From MRBY01 sp943371005 (lineage in GTDB: Bacteria > Cyanobacteriota > Cyanobacteriia > Cyanobacteriales > MRBY01), in contig CALRTB020000007.1 of assembly GCA_943371005.1 (NCBI GenBank), forward strand, positions 82,899 to 146,898: DNA of 64,000 nt, given 5' to 3'. Below the pieces are notes generated by a model. The model had not been told where the DNA came from and made no database searches. It was given only the letters and a program-made list of their open reading frames with translations. Position numbers and translations under genes: made by a program. This document shows positions 34,723 through 42,979 of this stretch, piece after piece. Numbering within the stretch: the first letter of the stretch is position 1; every line of letters begins with the position of its first letter.

Positions 34723-35550
34723 ATGCTCGCGCTTTTACAACAGTCCGGTTTGCTGGCGATCGCCTTTATTTTTCTATTTATCTGGGGAGCCTGTTTCGGC
34801 AGTTTCCTCAATGTGGTGGTTTATCGGCTACCAGCAGGTTTATCCCTGGCCCATCCCCCCTCCCGCTGTCCCCACTGCGGCCACCAACTAGGAGCGCGGG
34901 AAAATATCCCGGTGCTGGGTTGGCTCCTATTGGGGGGCAAATGCCGCTGGTGCAAAACGCCCATTGCCGTCCGGTATCCCCTCGTCGAAGCGCTGATGGG
35001 CTTGCTCTGTGTCGCCACGGTGGTTCAATTCGGGCTGAACCTAGAGGCGATCGCCGCCTTTACCCTGCTGTTTTGGTTGGTGGCCCTGGCCTTGATTGAT
35101 TACGACACCTTTACCCTGCCCAACCCCTTAACCCAATCGGGCCTCGTACTCGGTTTACTCTTTCAGATGGGGCTCGGCTTCCAGGCAAACGGCTTCACCG
35201 GGGCAATCTATGGCCTCCTGGGTGGCATTGGGGCCGCAGTATTGGGGCTTTGGCTACTGGATGGCATTGGTGTTATTGGTTCGGCGGTGCTGGGTCAAGA
35301 GGCCATGGGGGGCGGTGATCCGAAACTTTTGGCGATGATTGGCGCTTGGCTGGGGTGGCAAAACGTCCTCTTAACGATAATTTTGGCCTGCGCCCTGGGA
35401 ACAGTTATTATCGGCGGGGCCATGGGCCTCGGTAAACACCAGCGGGGTCAACATTTACCCTTTGGGCCATTTCTTGCCTTGGGGGCAATTAGTAGTCTCT
35501 TTTGGGGCGATCGCCTGATCGAACTCTACCTAAACGCGTTTTTGGGTTGA
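34723..35550 (+). CDS. pilD: Type IV prepilin peptidase/methyltransferase
   Basis: A 275-residue membrane aspartic protease that cleaves and N-methylates type IV prepilins. The N-terminal part has GSFLNVVVYRLP and a zinc-binding pair of CxxC motifs (CPHCGHQL and CRWCKTP). The catalytic aspartates are in LIDYDTFTLPN and GGGDPKLLAMIGAWLGW. About seven membrane helices are evident. The ATG at 34723 is chosen; the frame also permits a TTG at 34708. It lies some 2 kb before a chemotaxis-like operon that probably controls pili. Confidence 0.94.
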   Translation: MLALLQQSGLLAIAFIFLFIWGACFGSFLNVVVYRLPAGLSLAHPPSRCPHCGHQLGARENIPVLGWLLLGGKCRWCKTPIAVRYPLVEALMGLLCVATVVQFGLNLEAIAAFTLLFWLVALALIDYDTFTLPNPLTQSGLVLGLLFQMGLGFQANGFTGAIYGLLGGIGAAVLGLWLLDGIGVIGSAVLGQEAMGGGDPKLLAMIGAWLGWQNVLLTIILACALGTVIIGGAMGLGKHQRGQHLPFGPFLALGAISSLFWGDRLIELYLNAFLG

Positions 35551-35599
35551 AGCTTTTCTGTATGATGAGGGATGGTCGAAATCTAGGGCAAAATCAATC

Positions 35600-37267
35600 G
35601 TGAAAACTCCCCGCTGGCAACGGCGCAAACTGAGTCTCAGGCAACGGCAACTGGAAATCTTTACCGTGGCTGCCCAGTTTATCCTCCGGCTCGGCAAAGA
35701 CCGACTCCCCGGTGGTAACCCCGCCCGCAAACGCCACCGCCAAGCCCGCTGGCTCGTCAATCATCTCCTGGATCTGGGGCCGACCTTCATCAAAATTGGC
35801 CAGGCCATGTCAACCCGTCCGGATCTGTTCCCCATCGAATACATCGAAGAACTGAGCCAACTCCAAGACCGGGTGCCGCCATTTAGGGGGCAAGCGGCGA
35901 TCGCCGTCATCGAGCAAGAATTTAACAAATCTATCTACGCCCTCTTCAAGGACTTTGAACTAGAGCCCCTCGCCTCCGCTAGCCTGGGTCAAGTCCACCG
36001 GGCCACCCTCTACAGCGGCGAAGAAGTGGCGGTTAAAGTTCAGCGTCCCGGCCTGAGTCGCCTGTTCCAAGTGGATATGCAAGTCCTCGAAAAGCTCTTG
36101 CATTGGGCCAGTTATTTTTTTAAAGACCTCAAGAAATATAACCTCAAGCAGATTTACCGGGAATTTTTCGATCTCCTCTACCAAGAAATTGACTATATCC
36201 ATGAAGGAAAAAATGGCGATCATTTCCGGCAGAATTTCGCCGATGATCAGCAAATTCTCGTGCCAAAGGTTTATTGGCAATACACCACCCGCAAGGTCTT
36301 AACCCTCGAATATCTACCGGGCATTAAAATTGACGACCGGGCGGCCCTCGAAGCGAGCAATATTGATCCAGACCACGTCATCAGCCTCGGCATTTCTTCT
36401 TATCTTAAGCAACTGCTCCAGGATGGCTTTTTTCAGTCGGACCCCCACCCCGGCAATATGGCCGTAGATGCCACAGGGAGGCTGATTTTCTACGACTTTG
36501 GCACGATGACCGAAGTCAAATCCATGGAGAAAACTCAGATGATGCGCACCTTCTTTGCGGTGTTGCGTAAGGATACAGACGAGGTAGTCGAAACTTTGGT
36601 TTACATGGGCCTCATCGAGCCAATGGCAGATATGACCCCAGTAAAACGGATGATTGCGTTTCTCTTGGATCGGTTCCGCGATCGCCCCATTGATCTCCAG
36701 GAATTTGAGCAGATTAGTAATGAGATCTACCTGATGTTTGAGCAGCAACCCTTTCGTCTGCCGCCCCAAATGACTTTCATTATCAAGGCCCTCACCACCC
36801 TCGATGGCATTGCCCGCGCCCTCGACCCCCAATACAATCTCATGGCGGCGGCCCAACCGTTTATTCGCAGTTTAGCCGTGAGCGCTAAACCTGGGGAAAA
36901 TCGTCTGGGGAGCCTGGCCCAACAAACCAAAGAATTCGTCCTGTACCAATTTCAGAAACCCAGTCGCACCGAAATGGCCATTAAGCGCCTCGAATCACGC
37001 ATCGAGTTGGGCGAACTGCAATTTCGCGTTAAATCCGTCGAAGGCGATCGCCAATTGCGCCGCATCTACCTCGCGATCAAAACCATGATGTACGGCATCC
37101 TCTGGGGTTTCAGCAGTGTCGTGGGTATTTTAGTCTGGAGCCAGACTGCTTCTTTATTCCTCATTGGGGCGATCGCCCTCACGGTATTTTTCTTTGGCCT
37201 CCAAACCCTCCGCGCCCTCTTACAACTCCTCATCCAAGAGCGTCTCGATCACCTCATCCGTCGTTAA
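35600..37267 (+). CDS. ABC1/UbiB (AarF) family atypical kinase
   Basis: A 555-residue member of the ABC1/ADCK/UbiB family, atypical kinases or ATPases involved in quinone and prenyl-lipid metabolism; plant relatives occupy plastoglobules. The KxGQ segment is FIKIGQAMSTRPDL, the Ala-rich nucleotide loop is LASASLGQVHRATL, the ATP lysine is in VAVKVQRPG, the catalytic segment is QSDPHPGNMAVD and the metal segment FYDFGTM. Two C-terminal hydrophobic helices (MMYGILWGFSSVVGILVW and LFLIGAIALTVFFFGL) anchor it. The start is a GTG at 35600, 49 bp after pilD on the same strand. Confidence 0.9.
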   Translation: MKTPRWQRRKLSLRQRQLEIFTVAAQFILRLGKDRLPGGNPARKRHRQARWLVNHLLDLGPTFIKIGQAMSTRPDLFPIEYIEELSQLQDRVPPFRGQAAIAVIEQEFNKSIYALFKDFELEPLASASLGQVHRATLYSGEEVAVKVQRPGLSRLFQVDMQVLEKLLHWASYFFKDLKKYNLKQIYREFFDLLYQEIDYIHEGKNGDHFRQNFADDQQILVPKVYWQYTTRKVLTLEYLPGIKIDDRAALEASNIDPDHVISLGISSYLKQLLQDGFFQSDPHPGNMAVDATGRLIFYDFGTMTEVKSMEKTQMMRTFFAVLRKDTDEVVETLVYMGLIEPMADMTPVKRMIAFLLDRFRDRPIDLQEFEQISNEIYLMFEQQPFRLPPQMTFIIKALTTLDGIARALDPQYNLMAAAQPFIRSLAVSAKPGENRLGSLAQQTKEFVLYQFQKPSRTEMAIKRLESRIELGELQFRVKSVEGDRQLRRIYLAIKTMMYGILWGFSSVVGILVWSQTASLFLIGAIALTVFFFGLQTLRALLQLLIQERLDHLIRR

Positions 37268-37773
37268 CGAGTCCCCCTGGCCTCAATTTAGATCCCCCTC
37301 ACAAGATCACGAAGCTAAAACCCGAATTCCTCGCTGTGCCTGGGTTTGAGCTGTTTCAGTTGGTGAACAAAATAGGTGTAGTCCAAGTCTTTCCGTAGCT
37401 AAACATACTACTTTTAACCAAGTCTTCATGGTAAGAAAATAATCTCTTTCTGTGGCATTAGTATTGCTCAGATTAACTAATAGAGTTGTCCCCAAGCACC
37501 ATGAATCTTTCAGCTTGTCCGAGACCCGTTTATTCTTGCCCCTTGTACTGCGGTTCGAGCCTAATCGTCATATTTGAAGAGACTATCAGGCAGCCCGATA
37601 AAACTTATGAAACCCATATTTTTCAGGCGATAAAGTCGATCTAGAATAAATTGTCTTTGACATACTTTGTCACTGCGTTTACCCACTACCCTCCCGAATC
37701 ATGTTTGCCAGCCGTGGGTAGAGACCAACAGCGCTAACGCCCGTCCAAATCAACTCCCGCTAGTGTGTTTCAT
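37268..37773. other. 500-bp intergenic region before the chemotaxis operon
   Basis: No convincing gene. The left part (37271-37310) has a degenerate CCCCCT-type repeat (CCCCCTGGCC, ATCCCCCT) like the element at 49541-49600. A 62-codon open frame on the minus strand (37307-37495) has unremarkable composition and no recognised family. Near 37657-37662 TTGACA matches a -35 hexamer, but the sequence 17 bp later (TACCCA) is a poor -10. The rest is HIP1-free and AT-richer than the neighbourhood. Confidence 0.4.
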
Positions 37774-38898
37774 ATGAAAGTGCAAGATGCCATCACCAAA
37801 AACGTCGTGATTCCGGGCCAAGTTCTCCAGTCCCTGATTCACCGTCAAATGTCGGGGACAATGACCATTTACGATCCCTTAGATGAATCGGTATTTTGGC
37901 AGCTTTATTTTGGGGGAGGGAAGTTGCATTTTGCCACCAGCGGCATGGGTAAACGGGAGCGCTTGACGTATCTTTTGGGGCAGTTGTTTCCGAAAGCAAA
38001 ATTTCCCATGGGGGATACTTGCTCCCAGGATTACGACTACATTTGTCAAATTTGGAAAGCGGGAAAACTCTCTCTCCAGCAAGTCCGCCAGGTTTTGTTT
38101 TTTACCACCCAAGAGGCGATCGCCCAATTTTTATCCCTACCCCGGGCCGCCGTTAAATTCGAGCGCTCCCTGAACCTCGATCCCCTACTGCTGTCCCTGT
38201 CCCTCAAAGAAATGGTGCGCCCCATCCAACCCACCGTTCGCCAATGGGTACAGCTCCGACCCGAAATCGCCTCTCCCTTCCAGCGCCTCCAAGTTAAAGA
38301 TTTCCGTGAGATCCGGAGCCGCTCTTGGCTCAATCTCCAGGACTATAAATTTATGGAAAGCCTCCGGGAGCCTCTCGACCAAAAAGCCACCCTCTATGAA
38401 CTGAGTCACTACACCCGCCGTTCCACCCTAGAACTCAGTCAGCTTTTCCATCCCCTCATCAAAACGGGCTTAATTGAAGTTATTCCCTATGCCGCCGTTG
38501 CCCAAAAACCCAAACCCCGCATCGCCTGCATTGATGACAGCAAATCCATTCAGCGTGTCGTCAAGATGACCCTAGAGGCCAGTGGATTTGAGGTGATTGG
38601 CGTCACCGAACCGGCCTTGTCCCTCAGTACCTTCGCCCGCCAACGACCAGAATTAATCCTGATGGATATCAACATGCCCGAAATCGACGGTTACGAGCTC
38701 TGTCGCTTGTTCAACCAATCCGAAATGCTCAGGGATATTCCCGTGGTCATGCTCACGGGTCGCGATGGAATTATTGATCGCCTCCGTGCCAAGATGGTGG
38801 GTGCTTCTGACTACATCGCTAAACCGTTCAATCCCCAGGATTTGATTCGGATGGTGCAGTCCTATGTGGAGCAAACATCAGCGCAATCTACGCCCTAG
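37774..38898 (+). CDS. pilG: PatA-like response regulator (DUF4388/PATAN + receiver)
   Basis: A 374-residue regulator. The N-terminal two thirds are a PATAN (DUF4388) domain (GQVLQSLIHRQMSGTMTIYD, WQLYFGGGKLHFATSG), and the last 125 residues are a receiver (IACIDDSKSIQRVVKMTLEA) with the phospho-acceptor in LILMDINMPEIDG and the KPF lysine. It starts the five-gene cluster that matches the pilGHIJL/pixGHIJL loci of Synechocystis. Because the MCP of this cluster lacks a phytochrome-like GAF domain, I favour the pil version. The ATG at 37774 is preferred to the GTG at 37765. Confidence 0.85.
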   Translation: MKVQDAITKNVVIPGQVLQSLIHRQMSGTMTIYDPLDESVFWQLYFGGGKLHFATSGMGKRERLTYLLGQLFPKAKFPMGDTCSQDYDYICQIWKAGKLSLQQVRQVLFFTTQEAIAQFLSLPRAAVKFERSLNLDPLLLSLSLKEMVRPIQPTVRQWVQLRPEIASPFQRLQVKDFREIRSRSWLNLQDYKFMESLREPLDQKATLYELSHYTRRSTLELSQLFHPLIKTGLIEVIPYAAVAQKPKPRIACIDDSKSIQRVVKMTLEASGFEVIGVTEPALSLSTFARQRPELILMDINMPEIDGYELCRLFNQSEMLRDIPVVMLTGRDGIIDRLRAKMVGASDYIAKPFNPQDLIRMVQSYVEQTSAQSTP

Positions 38899-38977
38899 AG
38901 GTTGTATTTCATAATCTCTAAACTAAATTTTCAAAATAAATTGCGCCAAGTTCTCGTACTGAATCAAGGAAAATAAG

Positions 38978-39343
38978 ATGAAAAAAGTTTTAGTTGTTGA
39001 TGATTCTAAATCAGAACAAACCCTTGTCCGGGCACTCCTGGAAAAAATGAGCCTGGAGGTGAGTCTCGCGGACAATGGCGATGAAGCCTTAACTTGGCTG
39101 CGCAACCATGATCAACCAGATCTGATTTTTCTCGATATTGTGATGCCTGGGCTCAATGGCCTCGATTTATGTCGAGAAATTCGCGAAAGCTTGGGTTACG
39201 AAGAAGTGCCGATTATTTTTTGCTCGAACAAAAGCCAGGACTTCGACCGGTTTTGGGCGTTACGCCAGGGGGGTAATGCTTATTTAACCAAGCCCTACAG
39301 TCCGATGGAATTCATGAAAACGGTCAAAGAGTATTTGGCTTAG
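38978..39343 (+). CDS. pilH: CheY-like single-domain response regulator
   Basis: A 121-residue stand-alone receiver: MKKVLVVDDSKSEQTLVRAL with the acidic pair, LIFLDIVMPGLNGLDL with the phospho-acceptor Asp, and LTKPYSPMEF with the conserved lysine. In this class of cluster the small receiver is thought to act as output or phosphate sink opposite the PatA-like regulator. It lies 79 bp after the PatA-like gene and 40 bp before the CheW gene, in the same direction. Confidence 0.88.
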   Translation: MKKVLVVDDSKSEQTLVRALLEKMSLEVSLADNGDEALTWLRNHDQPDLIFLDIVMPGLNGLDLCREIRESLGYEEVPIIFCSNKSQDFDRFWALRQGGNAYLTKPYSPMEFMKTVKEYLA

Positions 39344-39383
39344 ACAGTGCTGTTTTTTCTTTGCTATAAGGTCTGATTTTGCC

Positions 39384-39884
39384 ATGGTCGCTCCCCCTAC
39401 CCAAACCGATTTCTTCCGAGTTCAACTGTATCCTTCCGGGGCAGGCCCCCTCGCCCAAACGCGACTGTTGATTCCCCTAGACAATATGTTGGAAGTGATG
39501 ACGCTGCCTCGCCAAGATATTTGCCCGGTGCCGGGAGTTGCCCCAGGGGTGCTGGGGGTCACGAACCAACGGGGGCAGTTGATTTGGGTGGTGGATCGGC
39601 GATCACCAAAGGGATTAGGGACATCCGCAGCGCGGCCCAACCCTCAGGAAAAGTTAACGGTGGTGCTCTTGGGCCAGGGGGACGCAGGGCAAGTGGGTTT
39701 TGTGGTGAGCCAGCTTGAGGGCATTGCTCCGTTTGACTTGGAGGCGACGGCTCCGGTGGCGACGGCTTGGCAGGGATTTTATCCCCATTGCGATCGCCAA
39801 CTGGTCAAGGGGCCAGAAACGGGATTTACGTTGGCCATGGCCCATTTATCCCAATACCTCCAGGGCACCCTGGTCAATCAATAA
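39384..39884 (+). CDS. pilI: CheW-like coupling protein
   Basis: A 166-residue CheW-domain protein that would couple the MCP to the CheA-type kinase. It has the expected beta-barrel pattern: LLIPLDNMLEVM, ICPVPGVAPGVLGVTNQRGQ and LIWVVDRR. The start is the ATG at 39384. It is the third gene of the chemotaxis-like operon and ends 41 bp before the MCP start. Confidence 0.88.
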   Translation: MVAPPTQTDFFRVQLYPSGAGPLAQTRLLIPLDNMLEVMTLPRQDICPVPGVAPGVLGVTNQRGQLIWVVDRRSPKGLGTSAARPNPQEKLTVVLLGQGDAGQVGFVVSQLEGIAPFDLEATAPVATAWQGFYPHCDRQLVKGPETGFTLAMAHLSQYLQGTLVNQ

Positions 39885-39925
39885 GCTTTGAGTTTTTCAA
39901 CATCAATTTCACCGAATCACTACCT

Positions 39926-42900
39926 ATGGGCACAACAGAACAGACCATGAACACGGCAACTTCTCCGGCTTTTTCTGAGGAAATCAAAGAACTCCAGGCG
40001 GCGATCGCCCTTGACCCCACGGACATCGTGATGAAAATCAGTCTGGCGAGTCAACTGGAAACGGAAGGCTTTTTGCCAGAGGCGGCGGAAGTTTACCGCG
40101 ACATTATGGCGTCGGATCAAGACGGTGTCTTTGCGGCCAGTGCCCACCAAGCGCTCCTTGCCCTAGGGGAAACAATTGAGTTACCGACTAATGGCAACGG
40201 GAACAATGGCGATCGCCCCGCAGAAGCAACTAACGGGAACGGGACAGCGGCTACAGCAAACCCACCGGAACCAGCAATTGCCGCAGAAGTCCCAGAGATT
40301 AAGGAATACAGCCCAGAGATTTTGGCATTGCAAGCGGCGATCGCCGCTGACCCCACGGATATGGTCACCCAGATCAGCCTCGCCAGTGCCCTCGAAAGTG
40401 AAGGCTTTTTTGCAGAGGCGATCGCCACTTACCAGCAAATTATTGATCAAGATTCCGAAGGCATTTTTGCGGCCAGTGCCACTAAGGCCCTTGCTGATCT
40501 CCAGGATCATGTCGCCTCCCAGGCAGATCTAGATGCAGATGGCAGTGAGACCGCCACGATCGCCCTCCCAGGCCAAACACCCAAGCCCATTTCCTTGGTT
40601 TACGATGACGTTGACTACACCGATGTTGATGTCACTTCCCCTCCCCTCAAGCGGCTGCAAAACCTCTCCATTGCCCAGAAACAATTTATCGGTATTTTTG
40701 TCTCCAGTGCCATTGCCATCGCTGGGGTTGTGGCAGCAGGGGCGGTGATTATTGTCACTTCCGGGCGATCGCAGCTCCGGGAACAGGCCACCTCAGAGCT
40801 AGCGGTCAACGACATTAACTACAACGTCAAAATTGACCAGATGGGTTTCGGGTTCCGGGGCCAATCCGATAACGCAGCGATCATTGCAGCGGCGGCGGCC
40901 TACCAAAGCACAGGCACCGTCCCCCCGGAACAGCTCGCCCAAGTGCAAGCCATTCTCCAAAACGAAATCCAAGCCCGCAACATTGAATATGCCACCCTGG
41001 TCAGTACCAATCTCCGGATTATTACCAATGGCAACGGCGATCGCCAAGGGGAAGTGTTTGACCCCAACGGCCTCGTTACCCAAGCCCTCCAGACCAGACA
41101 ACAACTCAAAACCAGCGAATTACTCTCTTGGGATGATCTCAATCGAGAAGTAACAAGATTCCCCATTGGTACCAAAAAAGGCGAATTTGCCCTCGTCCGT
41201 TATACCGTCACCCCCGTCATTGGGAGCAACGATAACCTCCTTGGGGCCTTAGTTTCAGGGGATGTGATTTTTAATGCCAAACTGGATATCGCCGCGAATA
41301 CCGTCAGCGCCTTCAATGGTGGTTATAGTGCGATTTATCAAGTCAACCCCGACGGTGGTTTCCAGCTCGCCAGTGCCCTCTACCAACAGGATGCCCAGGC
41401 AGAAGGGGAAGACAGTGACCGCAAAGTAATTCAAACTTCCCTCAATGCCCCTGATCTCCTCACCCTACCGGATTTTTCCTTCCTGACGGCCGCCGTTAAT
41501 GCCAAGGGCGAAACCGTCGTTGATACCCAGGTGATCGATGGCATCCCCTACACCCTTGCGGCTGAATCCATTCTCAATAGCGCCGGGGAACCCGTGGCGA
41601 TCATTGTCCGGGGCACCGATGAAAATACCCTCAATGCCCTAATCCAGGACAGCTTACTGCTCCAGACAACGGTGGGTTTGATTGGGGTCTTTGTGGCAGC
41701 GGGTCTAGCGTGGCTCCTGGGACGAACAATCACAAGACCGATCAAGCGTCTGCAAAAAGTAACCACAGAGTTTGGGGCCGGGAACCTTGATGCGAGGGCC
41801 GAAATCTTTGCGGCAGATGAAGTGGGCCAACTCGCCACCACGTTTAATAATATGGCGGCCCAAATTCGTTCTATTACCGACGCCGTCGAAGCCCAAGCCC
41901 AAGCGAAAGACCAAGAGGCTGCCTTCCAGCGCCAGGAACGGGAACGTCTCCAGGAAGGGGTGATTCGGTTGCTGCTCCAAATTGAGGAGGTGCGCCAGGG
42001 GAACCTCACGGTACAGGCGATGGTTGATGAAGGGGAAGTTGGCTCCATTGCCGATGCGTTTAATGCCACCCTCCGGAGTCTGCGGGCCTTGGTCTCCCAG
42101 GTAAAATCCTCGGCGGATGAGGTTTATGATTTGGCGATCGTCAACAATGACCTGATTACGCGCCTCTCCACGGAAGCCACAGTCCAGGAACGGGCAATCC
42201 AATCGGCGGAACGGTCGGTACAAGGCATTGCCCAATCCATTCAAGCGGTGGCGAAATCGGCCCAGGGGGCGGCCCAAATTGCCCGGAAATCCCGTTTAGC
42301 GGCCCAGGAAGGCCAGGCGACGATGGACGAAACAGTGACGAGCATTGATCTTATTCGGGGGTCGGTGGCAGATACCTCGAAAAAAGCGAAACGTCTGGCG
42401 GAATCTTCCCAGGAAATTTCGAAGATCGTTAACATTATTTCTGACATTTCGGAAAAGACGAACCTCCTGGCTTTTAATGCCTCCATCGAAGCGACCCGAG
42501 CCGGGGAAAATGGCCAAGGTTTCCGGGTGGTCGCCGATGAGGTACGACGCTTGGCAGAACAGGTCACCACAGCGGCCCAGGAAGTGGAACAGTTGATCGG
42601 CGGGATCCAGGATGAAACGGCCCAAATGATGCAGATGATGGAGGAAAGTACCTCCCAGGTGGTCACGGGGACGGAATTGGTGAAAAAGACGAAAACGACG
42701 CTCCAGAGTGTGTCCCGCATTAGTGAAGAAATTGATAAGGTGCTGGCGCGGATCTCGAAGGCGATGGTCTCCCAGCGGGATGTGTCTGGGAAGGTCACTA
42801 AAATTATGCAATCGGCGGCGGAGGTGGCCCAAAAGACGGCGGCAGAATCCCAAACGATGTCTGGCCAATTGGATGCGCTGACCCAGGTGGCGATCGCCCT

Positions 42901-42934
42901 GAAGGATTCTTCGTCCCGCTTTGAGATTGAGTAA
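39926..42934 (+). CDS. pilJ: Methyl-accepting chemotaxis protein with N-terminal TPR-like repeats
   Basis: A 1002-residue MCP. Residues about 20-80 and 132-192 are a pair of near-identical 61-residue helical units (ELQAAIALDPTDIVMKISLA and ALQAAIAADPTDMVTQISLA), joined by an Asn/Gly/Thr linker; they look like TPR-type repeats on the cytoplasmic side. A first membrane helix lies at about 254-279, a periplasmic sensor of about 290 residues follows, then a second helix (577-599), a HAMP (600-650), a HAMP-like segment (690-735) and the signalling hairpin with DISEKTNLLAFNASIEATRA. There is no GAF domain. The ATG at 39926 follows the CheW stop; the open frame to 39767 overlaps that gene. Confidence 0.87.
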   Translation: MGTTEQTMNTATSPAFSEEIKELQAAIALDPTDIVMKISLASQLETEGFLPEAAEVYRDIMASDQDGVFAASAHQALLALGETIELPTNGNGNNGDRPAEATNGNGTAATANPPEPAIAAEVPEIKEYSPEILALQAAIAADPTDMVTQISLASALESEGFFAEAIATYQQIIDQDSEGIFAASATKALADLQDHVASQADLDADGSETATIALPGQTPKPISLVYDDVDYTDVDVTSPPLKRLQNLSIAQKQFIGIFVSSAIAIAGVVAAGAVIIVTSGRSQLREQATSELAVNDINYNVKIDQMGFGFRGQSDNAAIIAAAAAYQSTGTVPPEQLAQVQAILQNEIQARNIEYATLVSTNLRIITNGNGDRQGEVFDPNGLVTQALQTRQQLKTSELLSWDDLNREVTRFPIGTKKGEFALVRYTVTPVIGSNDNLLGALVSGDVIFNAKLDIAANTVSAFNGGYSAIYQVNPDGGFQLASALYQQDAQAEGEDSDRKVIQTSLNAPDLLTLPDFSFLTAAVNAKGETVVDTQVIDGIPYTLAAESILNSAGEPVAIIVRGTDENTLNALIQDSLLLQTTVGLIGVFVAAGLAWLLGRTITRPIKRLQKVTTEFGAGNLDARAEIFAADEVGQLATTFNNMAAQIRSITDAVEAQAQAKDQEAAFQRQERERLQEGVIRLLLQIEEVRQGNLTVQAMVDEGEVGSIADAFNATLRSLRALVSQVKSSADEVYDLAIVNNDLITRLSTEATVQERAIQSAERSVQGIAQSIQAVAKSAQGAAQIARKSRLAAQEGQATMDETVTSIDLIRGSVADTSKKAKRLAESSQEISKIVNIISDISEKTNLLAFNASIEATRAGENGQGFRVVADEVRRLAEQVTTAAQEVEQLIGGIQDETAQMMQMMEESTSQVVTGTELVKKTKTTLQSVSRISEEIDKVLARISKAMVSQRDVSGKVTKIMQSAAEVAQKTAAESQTMSGQLDALTQVAIALKDSSSRFEIE

Positions 42935-42979
42935 CGCTTGTATTTTTTGGATCTTTAATGTTCTTTTATTATCTTTGCC

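Noticed and set aside
37307..37495. 62-codon open frame on the minus strand
   Set aside because: No recognisable family, no clear ribosome-binding site, and short enough to occur by chance; kept only as part of the unexplained region.
41548..42868. Several 170-190-codon frames antisense to the MCP gene
   Set aside because: They are shadows of the Gln/Ala-rich coiled-coil coding sequence and show Arg/Ser-rich nonsense composition.
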